Origin: Centroberyx gerrardi
Lineage: Eukaryota > Chordata > Actinopteri > Beryciformes > Berycidae
Direction: 5' to 3'
DNA length: 64,000 nt
Assembly (NCBI RefSeq): GCF_048128805.1
Contig: NC_136005.1
Location: forward strand, 16,340,260-16,404,259
Made by a program: the position numbers and the translations under genes. This document shows, piece after piece, positions 48,701-58,618 of the stretch. The notes under the pieces are model-generated. The model searched no databases and had not been told where the DNA came from. It saw only the letters and a program-made list of their open reading frames with translations. Every line of letters starts with the position of its first letter. The stretch's first letter is position 1.

Positions 48701-50901
48701 GAAAGGATACCCAAACGGGGCTGTGTTTGAAGCGTGGGTGGACACTCCTCCATTCCACTCTCTGGGGCTGGCCGTCCAGCACCAGCATCAGACCGACAGA
48801 CTGAGCCTCCGAGAACAAAGGCATGAAGGGAGGGGATTGAGAGAATGTATGGCACAACCAGGGTGTATGAATACGGGATTAAGAATGAGCCCACTCCTTT
48901 CATGAGACTATGTGAAGGTACTCACATTGACGGGCCTGGAGAAGGCCACGGCCACTCTCTCCTCGTCCCGACTGACATACACACAGCTTATCATCTCCTC
49001 ACGTTCCGCTGTGACAGAAAGTTAGGTGTGAACAACTCGCATGTGATAAATGAACACAGCAAATACACACAGCATATAGACACGATTACAGAGACACACA
49101 CCTCTGCCTAGCAGCCACCGATAGTAGAACCAAGCGCTCTGGTCATTGGGGTCGGTGAAGAAAGCATTCTGTACGAGCTCATATTCTGGACAAAAACATG
49201 AATAAATTGATATTGTTATATGCTAATTGTAATAAGGTGGATTTTGCAGTGTAAAACAGCTACCATGCATACATGAAGTTATCAGGCATCACTTGTTAAA
49301 CCAAACTATAATGCTTACAGTGCCTGTTAAGATGCAGACTGCCCCCTGTCTGTCTCTAATCAGTATTGCCCAACTACAGACAGCTGACTAGACAATACGA
49401 CCACTCATTTGCCAGGTCATGATGTGTACCTTTGAGCAGCTGCTCCTCACAGACGCGGTGGGAGTGGGTTTGTGGGGAAGGCGGAGGGGAGGACTGGGGG
49501 GGCTGGCGGCAGGGCGAGGGGGGCTCCGGAGACTCCGGGTGGAGCAGCGGCAGCAGAGTGCTGCGGTAGTGCCAGCTGGAGTAGTTGGAAAAGTTGGAGC
49601 CTATGAGACGATCAGTGAACTGCAGCTCCTGATCCACGGGCACGCCGGACATCTTCACTACCATCCGGCGATAGTCCCAGCAATGAACTGGGTGAGATGG
49701 GAGGATAACGGTGTGAGAAGGGGACGGAAATGACAGCAAGGAAATAATGCAGTGAGGTGTCGTGTCTAGCTAAATTGAAACAAAATACAGAATTGTCAAT
49801 AGCCTCCCTCCCTCCTCATCTCTGTGAATCTACAGTCTCCTTAAACCTCCTCCTCCACCCCACAGCTAACACCCCACTAATGAAACACATTTCCTTGCTC
49901 TTTCCTTTTTTCCCCCTGCACTACTCACAGTTGCGGTCGTCCAAGCTGAGGCAGCGATCACACAGGCTCAGTTCTCTAGCCCAGTCCGGTCGAGGCAAGC
50001 GGACCGAGACCCAGCCTCGGTGGTGCCAGCTGCCGTAAGACTTGGGGTTCACCTTCAGACAAGACTCCAGAAACGACAGCTCGGCCTCGTATATCTTCTG
50101 CACATCGTCCTCCTCCCTGAAATAAAAACATCATCCTGCTGTGATATCTCAAGATGATTTATTCGTCAAAACACTTTATGCAGTAAACTATTTGGAAGCT
50201 GCAGCATAACTGACAGTGATCTAACCTCACAGTCTCCAGGTGCATTAGAATCTCTCTTCTGTAGTTCCAGAGGGTCGCAAAATCAGGATTGGATGACAGT
50301 AGTTGCTGGGTCAACTGGAGGGCCTCGTCATCCCAAACACCCTCCTTCCTCTGACAAACACAACAGGGCGAGTGAGTGTGTGAGAAAGGCAAACAGACGG
50401 ACAGGAGGGAGGGACATGAGACAAATGAGCAGAAGCGGATTAAGTGATTAAGTGATTCTGAATCATAATTCAATCTAGTGAGGATCATTTATAAACAATG
50501 GTAACAATGAATTAACAAATCTGAAACTGCTTAATGGCTGGTCAATCAAACTCCATCCGCAAAGCATAGAGCCTGCTGAAAGTACTTTAACTTTCATATA
50601 CAGCCTGCAGCCTTTTCTTTATGGTGCAATGTGCATTTTTTTTTTGAAAGGACCTTAGAAAAACAGGCGTCCCGTGCAGCCACATATATCTTCAGTTTCT
50701 TCTCCCGCTCCTTTCTTTTCTCCTCCTCCTGCTGAGCTGTGGATTTAATCTTTACTCGACCATGCTGTCAGTGACAGAAAGAGGGGGAGGTGGTTACAGT
50801 TCATTATGATGAATAATTGACTCCCCCATATATGTAGGCACTCTGACAATAAAGTGTATGCATTTCAACACAAAATGAATGAAGAATGAGTCTCTTACCA
50901 T
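45782..50901 (-). CDS. rabggta: Rab geranylgeranyltransferase alpha subunit, 16 coding exons, 589 aa
   Basis: Coding order: 50901-50899 (ATG only), 50764-50654, 50350-50226, 50116-49929, 49687-49430, 49185-49102, 49008-48926, about 48800-48687, 48166-48061, 47948-47897, 47819-47731, 47590-47502, 47421-47305, 47183-47070, 46910-46823, 45930-45782. The frame closes at 589 residues (human 567). The protein is the alpha subunit of cytosolic GGTase-II, which with the beta subunit and REP adds geranylgeranyl to Rab C-termini. Prenyltransferase alpha repeats are plain ([51 protein letters not shown]). An Ig-like insert follows (exons 7-9) and then leucine-rich repeats ([27 protein letters not shown]). 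MHGRVK keeps His2, which coordinates the active-site zinc in the rat structure. A Pro/Ser/Gln-rich insert in exon 5 explains the extra length. The exon 8 acceptor could be 6 bases earlier. Confidence 0.96.
48290..48425. repeat. Dispersed repeat fragment in a rabggta intron
   Basis: CACCCCGGGAGCTGGGAGGG, then GTGTCTTGCCAAAGGACACT and TCAGCAGAGCGGATG, is a diverged relative of the repeat at 13560-13830. Confidence 0.45.
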
Positions 50902-52109
50902 CCTTTTCGTCTGGGAAAGAGACTTCTCTAAAAATCTATTAAACAAAATAGCATATGAAGGGTGAGATTCTAGGTTAGGCCTAGGTAACGTTAATATTAC
51001 ACAGACGCACAGAGAGCTGACAGATTCATATGGGCTCAAAAGTTGTGACAAGTAAATCTTGTGAGTCCTAACGCTAGTCGATCATCAGTGTGCATGTATC
51101 CTGCCCTCGGTGAAGTTAAAAAACACAACACAGACACTCCTGAGCCATCTGAAGTTAGCTTGCTACGTTAGCTACGTTGCCAGTCAACAACACTGGGTTG
51201 GGCTGATTCACTGTTCATTCACACCAGTGTAGATTAACAGGAACGTGCGACAGAATATGTATTTTAATTCTAAATTTTGTAAATCGCTTTACTTACCTAA
51301 CAAACACACGACTGGTTTAACTTCGTTTGCTTTATGTTTTCCGAAATACGGTTAGATTTGTCTGTGTCACTCTGGAGACTCTAACAACTACAATTTTTAC
51401 TTCCGTCTCATAAAATTGACGTCACGGAAGGAATATTTCCATAATCATAATGTTATGGCGCTCTCTAGTGGAGAAATCAGCAAACAACAGCACAAGAAAT
51501 ATTGTTCCACTTATTTATTTTACTAGCAAGAGTTTGGTCGTACATATACACACAGGAGGTAGAGTTAACAGTGTTTTGGGGTGGAGGGATTTCTAAAAGT
51601 CCACAAAAAAACAGATGAAAATGAGATGACAGTGACAAACAGCCCCTAAACAGCATGGTAAGTGAAAGTTAGCCTCACAAGTTGAAGAGTCTATTGAGTT
51701 TAATGTGAACTCAATATATTTTGACATACATAATTTACTAAAATTGCTCTGACATAGTGAAGCATGTCTTATTATTTCTAATTATGCACATGCACATAAT
51801 AATGCACATACACACATACACATGCAGATCATTATTTATGAATCAAAATTAGTTAGTTTGCTCATTTGAATCATGATGCATATCTAAATGTGTATTTGCA
51901 AAATATTTAAAGAAAATCACATTTGTATCTAACAGCTAATGTTATTGGTTAAGTTTACTACAAACATATACTGACATCCAGTAGAAGTAGGCCTACCCCT
52001 GTTATACACCACTGAAACTCCCCAAGTAAGTGCAAATTCTGCAGTGCTATAATGCAATTTCCATTTTCAACAGTCTATTGAGACTATGCAAAGAGAATGG
52101 CCTCTCATT
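50902..52109. other. rabggta 5' region and gap to the gimap8-like gene
   Basis: Holds the rabggta 5' UTR and promoter up to about 51430. From there to 52109 it is AT-rich with no gene seen; it should include the 3' UTR of the gimap8-like gene. Confidence 0.5.
51297..51430 (-). promoter_or_regulatory. rabggta: Probable rabggta promoter and noncoding exon 1
   Basis: A palindromic full CRE, TGACGTCA, lies at 51417-51424, flanked by ETS-type sites: CGGAAG at 51425-51430 and ACTTCCG at about 51399-51405. Downstream on the minus strand a donor (TTAG, then GTAAGTAAAG, GT at 51296-51295) would end a noncoding exon. No TATA box is apparent. CRE plus ETS close to the start is typical of housekeeping promoters, which suits rabggta. 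Confidence 0.6.
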
Positions 52110-55100
52110 TCATTCAAGATCATACATTTCTCTGTTGGGGTCAAAGAAGTCTTTGCATGGCAGGGATCTGTATCCTGATGTCTGAGAGAAGTTGAGGGTC
52201 AGCTGGTCCTCTATGTTTCTGCCGATTTGAAGTGTGGCCAGCCAACCCAGGACGTTCTCAAAGTTGCTGTTTGACTTTTGTCTGTCCGGTAAAGACGACG
52301 GTGGGCTGTCGTCACTCACTGTGAATCAAACAAAGCACAGATTGATTTTGGTGTCATGGTGAATGCTTTGGTGAACGCTACAAACCATAAAACCATATTT
52401 TTACTTACGGCTTGGGATCAAGAACTCCATGCTGTTCCGAAGAAGATTTGAGGATTTCAGTATGTCCTTATCCAGTTTTTCAATTTCCTGGCTGATTTTC
52501 TTCTCTATCTTTTCCTCTTTCTCCTTTCCATCTTTCTTCTTTTGACCAATACCTTTCATTTTTGGCGTCTCACCAACTAATAATCGATCATCAAAACGAA
52601 AGATTAAAAAATAGAGCATTTATGTTAACATGAAACAACGTATTGATCATCCCCATCACAGCATAATACTCACTCAGTGACTTGTGCTTGGTGGTTGTCA
52701 CACTTCCCCTGAGCTCAGCTTGCAGGTCGAGGAGTGTTTGCCTGAAGCCCGTCATCAGCTCCAGCTCTCTCCTCCTGTACTCCTGCTCCAGATGTTGCTT
52801 CAGCACTTGCTTGAGCTCCTTCCTCCTGAACTTCTCCTCAATTCTCCAGTGGATGTCTCTCATGTCTGGGCAGAAAAGCTGGCCGCCGTTCCCTGCCACC
52901 ATTTCCTCTATCTTCTCAAACAGCTCGGTAACCTGGTTAGTGTCCATCTTCTTCATGTTGTTGAGGACGTGGTACTTGTTCTCACACTTGTCTACCAGCC
53001 ATTGTAGAGAGGCTTTCTCCCTCTCGATGTGCTCCTCTATGGATTTGTCTTCTAGCCTGTCTCCATAGGTGAAGACGACCAGCGTGTGTTTCCACACACT
53101 GGCATCGAACAGGCTCATGTGTTCCTCCATCGCTTTCTGCCGAGCTTCTGTGAATGCCAAGTCCAACGGGACGACCAGCAGAACAGCATGGGCTCCCGAA
53201 GGGCAAAGAGACAAACCTTGGACGATTTCTTTGTCCTTCTCCTCGGTGCACTGGGAGGGACCCCTGTGCCACCCTGGGGTGTCAATCACTGTGATCAGTC
53301 TGCCTGCAACGTCTCCCTTCTCCGCTTGACAGTATTCATTCTGACAGGTGGCAAAGACTTCTTTGCGCAGGAGGATATTTCCCGTTGCACTCTTCCCAAC
53401 CGTCTTTTGACCAAACATCACCAGCCTGAGCTCCTGTAATTTATTTCTGGAACCTGAGAAGAAAACGACTATCTGTCATTACAAGGTGAAAGACAGCATC
53501 ACATACACACAATATGAAGAAACAGTGGGGTGTTGTTATACCACTACCATACATTTACCAATAGCACATTTACTCATAAATAAAAATTGCGACACTAATG
53601 TTGCAGTGGAATCTGAACTCTACCTTTGTAACTCGCTCTTTTGGCTTTGATTTTGCTTTGCCTCAGTTTTGCTCTTTCTTCCACTTCCTTTCTTCTTTCC
53701 TCAATGGTCAGAAAGATCTGCTCATCTGGGACAAAATGGTTCCAACCATTTCCAGCGACAATTTCACTGACTTTCTCCAGCATCTCTGTGACCTGAGTGC
53801 CATCATCTTTATTCTTATTATCAATGACATGGTATCTATTGCCGCATTTGTCAACAAGTGACTGCAAGGCTTTTCCCTCCCCTTCGATGTATTCCTCTAT
53901 GGTCCTCCTCCCCAGCCAGTCCCCTCTGGTGAAAACTACAACGGTGTGTTTCCACACATCTTCCCCGAGCAGCTCCAGGTGTCCCTTCACTGCGTCTTGG
54001 TGCTTGGCATTAAAGGACGCATCTGCGTCGATCACCAGCAGGAACACATGGGGCCCGGGGCGGCACAGAAACATGCTGCTCATAACTTCCTGTTTGATCG
54101 TTTCGGGGGTGTCAGAGGCCGGGAAGCCTTTCCACCAACCCGGAGTGTCAACCAGAGTTATAGCAGTTTTGTCCACATAACCCCGCCTGACCGCTGAGTG
54201 TGTGGTTCTTTTCCCATCCTCTTGCTCTTTGACTCCTAAGATGGTGTTCCCTACTGAGGTTTTCCCCACGTTTCGACTTCCCAAGAGAACCATCCTGAGT
54301 TCTGGGATTGGCTTTTGGTTTTCTGTTGTCAGAAAAATCAAAGCATAGTTAGCCATGGGCCTTACAGCAAGTCATAGATTTTACTAAAGTGATGACAAAA
54401 ATATTGCAAACAATGATACAAGAACAAATATTACAGTAGCTGTAATGTTTGAGTTTACCCAGCATTCACCTGGAATTAGTGCTTTCATTTTCTGCTTTTG
54501 TTCCTCTGCCCTCTTCCGTCTCTCATCTGCCCTTTCGGCTGTTGCCCGTTGCTTCTCTTGAATGATTTGAAAAGTAAGTTCATCTACCTCATAGCAACCG
54601 CCGTTGTTGCGCCACACCATCTCGTCTATCTTCTCCAGCAGCGATGTGACCTGCGATGAGTCACTTTTATCCTTGTTATTAAAAACATGGTACCTGTTCC
54701 CGCACCTCTCTACTAACCACTTGAGCGCCACTCCCTCGCTCTCGATATGCTGCTCTGTTGTCTTCTGCTGGAGGAAATCCCCGCAGGTGAACAGCACCAT
54801 GGTGTGTTTCCAGACCCTCTCTCCCAGGAGCTTCATGTGCTCCTCCAGCGGTTTTCTCTGCTCCAGGGAGAAAGCCGAGTCTATAGGAATGACAAGGAGA
54901 AAGGCGTGCGGCCCCGGAGGACACTTGGACACGTTGAGCTTGAACGTCTGTTTGTCCCCCTCCGGGATCTCAGTGAGGGAGTGGGAGCTGTTCCATCCCG
55001 GGGCGTCGACCACAGTGAGCCTGCGCCCCTCCACCGCCACGTGTCTCAGTTCAGACTGAGCTGTCCTGGTTCTGCCACACTCAAACCTTTCCCTCCTCAG

Positions 55101-56501
55101 TATGGTGTTGCCAGAGGAGCTTTTACCAGACCATCTCCCACCAATCAGAATGATCCTGACCTCTGGCAGGGCAATGCTGCCTTTCTTCCCTGTGAGGCAA
55201 AAAAAATCATGAAAATCACTCTTATTGGACCAGACATACAGTATAATGCAGAAACAGAGAATATTGACGTTGTTGGGTGGAAACCTTGTATCTCCAAAAT
55301 AAATTTTAAAAAATGCCTTGTTTTAGCTTGATAGCAATGCATTTTTGGCATTATCCAATTGATTTTGAAAGAGTTTCATAAGCCCCAAGAGGTCAGAGGA
55401 TTTTCTCAACCATAGAAGATCCTTCAGTTGAAGTGAAAACATGAAAATCATCAAAATTGGGAATGACAAGGTTTTCACAGCAACATGTAAAAATGTTTCT
55501 GCTGCTTTAGATTATGACGGATAGAAAAGAAATGTTGTTGTAAACGTGTGCTGTGTTGTTCCTCAGTGAGTTATTTCTGAGAGTTATTTTTGACTTTGTC
55601 ATGCGAGTCATGCTTTGGACAAATCTGCGCTGATGCCTGGAGAATAACAACAATGGGAAACAAGATCAGAACAGTGAAATATTTTTAGAATGTAGCATCT
55701 TAGACCTTGAATCAAAGCAAATTATGTTGGATGTCAAATGAAAAAAACTTCAAGGAAGTGAGATCAGTGGAATCAGCTGAGAATGAGTCATCATCCTCCA
55801 TCAACACTGGCGTTTTGTGATGTTTAGAAATAATAAAAAAAAATCCTCACTTCCTTCCTGACATTTCACTTTATCTAAAAATATACAATGGCAAAGGAAA
55901 ATGCATGAAACGTCTGCCAAAGGGTAGGATCATGAAAAGCAGGGTTTACCTTCTTGGAAGGTGATATTTTGGGTGTCATATGTAGTTCTGGGAATCAAAC
56001 TTTTCCTCCTTTCTTCCTTACAGGCAGACAGGAATCAGGTCTAGCTGGTTTTGTTTGGCATTGTACCAGAGCCTTCAGTATTCAGGTAGGGCATTGTTGA
56101 TCTCTGAACGCATACCACTGCTCTCAATTAGAGACTGCCTGTTTTTATTGTATCGTTACTGACTTATCTAGTGATCAAGGCAAAGTAAATGGTCTCCACA
56201 CATTGTTGACTGCTATACAGCAGTGTAAGGATTGTAAACAATTATCCCTTTAGTTAACAAAATATGCTGTTTGACTGAGCTGAGTTTGAGCCCACAGTAG
56301 TTTTGCATGTTACGTGAGAAAAATACATAATCTGAATATTTGATAGTGCTAAATCTACACAACATATCAGCCAGAAAGCCCTTGATAATGGGACACTTAA
56401 GCTTAAAGTAAGTGTGTCTTGAAGCACCTTAAACTATGCAGCTACAGTACGTATGTATTAAACGATACCATCTTGATTAACTCACCAAGGTTTGTCTCCA
56501 T
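52110..56501 (-). CDS. gimap8: GTPase IMAP family member 8-like, three AIG1 GTPase domains, 863 aa
   Basis: Exons in coding order: 56501-56486, 55189-54470, 54322-53624, 53453-52674, 52576-52409, 52318-52110; all joins are GT/AG and in frame. Exon 1 codes only METNL plus one base. Exons 2, 3 and 4 each hold one complete AIG1-type GTPase domain (residues about 6-245, 246-478, 479-738). P-loops: GGRWSGKSSSGN, GSRNVGKTSVGN, GQKTVGKSATGN. G3: DAPGW, DTPGW, DTPGW. The AIG1 conserved box W-K-H-T-x-V-x-F-T-x-G-D is present in all three. Exon 5 is a Lys/Glu-rich, likely coiled-coil segment; exon 6 is a polar tail. Three GTPase domains are the hallmark of GIMAP8 (human 665 aa); this protein is about 200 residues longer. 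GIMAPs bind guanine nucleotides and act in lymphocyte survival and endomembrane defence. No C-terminal membrane anchor is seen. The symbol is by architecture; orthology is not shown. Confidence 0.9.
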
Positions 56502-56813
56502 GTTGTCTGGTCTGCTTCTTGTCTTCAGCCGGAGGTCTCTCAGCTCAGCAGAGGTCAGTGAGGGTGAATCCTCTCAGAAGTTGACCCTCAGGTTAAATAT
56601 GTTCAGAAAATGTGATTTCCTTCTCTAGGAATTTCCATCAGACTTCACTCGCTGCCGGGCTATGCTTCTGTGATTGCGTGCAATGTGATGGGAAACTGAA
56701 CCTTTAGATAGAGCCACCTAACTGGTTTCACCGGCATGAAAAGCTGAGAAGTTGTTTGTTAACCCTAACCCAGCCCCTATTTGTATGTAGGTCAAATAAA
56801 ATAGCACATCAAT
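56502..56813. other. 5' flank of the gimap8-like gene
   Basis: About 310 bases that should hold its 5' UTR and promoter. No clear TATA box or other motif was recognised. Confidence 0.4.
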
Positions 56814-57720
56814 TACAGTGGATAACAAAAGTTTACACACCCTTTCAAATTTTCTACTGTTATTGCCTTGAGGTCTGATTAAAAAACCCATTAAATCAGA
56901 CTTTTCCCACTTTAATTTAGATATAGTAGCCATCAAACTCAAGGTAAAAACAACTTATTTATGATAATGTATTAAAAAAACAAACAAACAAAAAAACTTG
57001 GTTTCGTAAATGTACAAACCCTTGAGTTAATAGTTAGTAGAAGCCCCTTTAAATTTGATAACCGTCTGTTTGGATACATCTCTGCCAGCACATCTGGATG
57101 TAAGAATTTTTTCCCATTCTTCTTTGCAGAAAAGTTCAAGCTCACTCAGATTTGAAGAGGACCTCTATGCTCACTCCGCTTTAGGCCAAACCAGAGATTT
57201 TCTACAGGATTGAGGTCTGCACTCTGACTGGGCCACTCCAGGATACTGATACTCATTTCCTCCAACCATTCCTTGATTGATTTGGCCGTGTGCTTCAGAT
57301 TCTTGTTATACTGAGAGATTAACGTCTTATTTAAATTGAGCTTTTTTGTTGCAGAGGGCAGCAGATTTTTCCTCAGAATATCTTGTTATCTGGAGCTATT
57401 AATTTCCCTCTCTATCCCCTCTGAAGAGAAACAGCCACATATCTCCATGCTACCGCCACCATGCTTCACAGTAGGTACTTTGTTCTCGGGGTGAGGAGGA
57501 GTTGCGTTAGCTCTGCACCAAAACATATCTTCTGGAATTAAGACCAAAAAGTTCTACTTGGTTTCATCAGACCATAAAACATTTTTCACATGATTTTGGG
57601 AGAGTGGCTGTGTCTGCTTGCATAATTTAGATGGGACTGGATGTTCTTTTTAGTGAGAAGTTGCTTTCATCTTGGCACCCTAACCCACAGCGCAGAATTA
57701 TGGAGTGAAAAGTGAAATGG

Positions 57721-57793
<73 letters not shown>

Positions 57794-58330
57794 CACACAC
57801 ACAGTCCTGGAGATGCCAGAACTCCTCCACTTCTTGATTATAGTCTTCACTGTTGCATGGTGTATTAAAAGTCTTTTTATATCCCTCTCCTAATCTTAAC
57901 ATTTCAACAATAACATCTCAAAGATATTGTGTTCGCTCCCTGTTGCCCGTGCTTGTCTCCTCACACTGATATACACTATGCAACAAAGAAAACCTCCAGT
58001 GAACTCCTAGTTTTAATTAATCTAATTAGGATCACTTCATTTAATTAAAGCTGGAGGAAAATTAGCTGTTACCATGCAGGGTAATGTGATTGGTTAAATC
58101 ATAACGCAATTACAAACCACAAATTGAATGGGTGTGCGCCACTACGGTGTTTTAGCTCTCCATTTTTAATACATTATCAGGAATGAGGAGCGTTTTGTTT
58201 CTACTTTGGTTTTGTAGCTTATTTTATTCAAAGGAAAGTGAAAAAAGTCTAATGGGGTTTCATTTTAGGCCTCAGGGCAATAAAAACTAGAAGATTTGAA
58301 AGGGTGTGTAGACTTTTGATATCCACTGTA
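56814..58330 (-). mobile_element. Tc1-like DNA transposon with both termini, decayed
   Basis: It begins CAGTGGATAACAAAAGTTTA and ends with the reverse complement of CAGTGGATATCAAAAGTCTA, followed on both sides by TA, the Tc1/mariner target duplication. The inverted repeats run for about 43 bases (…CACACCCTTTCAAAT…). Length is about 1.5 kb, near normal for the family. Minus-strand translation gives broken Tc1 transposase phrases (for example MSISILEWPSQSADLNP-like text from 57170-57260, and NHFHFS-type text upstream of the microsatellite). A long (CA)n run has expanded inside it at 57724-57803. It lies between the gimap8-like and Ig receptor genes. Confidence 0.88.
57724..57803 (+). repeat. 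(CA)n microsatellite inside the Tc1-like element
   Basis: About 40 CA units with a single CG interruption; the longest dinucleotide run in the window. Confidence 0.95.
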
Positions 58331-58618
58331 AATAAAAAGCATGATCTTACTTTAGAACAAACTAACTGCAAACAAAATATATGTATGTTGTACACAAATA
58401 TTTATTTTAAAGTGGTGTACTTCATTGAAATTTAATATATTCAAATATGCGTGACATGCCCTCACAGCAATTGTCACTGAGATGCAGTTCAGGACTGTGT
58501 GTCTCTCCAAGACCTAACAGCATTTAAATTCAGATTTTAAATTCACATCCAGTGTAGCAGGAGAGTAAAAAACAGTGTTCAGTATTTTCTGGACATGTTT
58601 TCAGGTGAGAGCAACCCT

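Noticed and set aside
52110-55189. Three separate single-domain GIMAP genes
   Set aside because: No start codon with its own promoter precedes domains 2 and 3, and the phase-1 GT/AG joins link all exons into one frame of 863 codons.
52682-55331. Long plus-strand frames opposite the gimap8-like exons
   Set aside because: Antisense shadows of the well-supported minus-strand GTPase domains.
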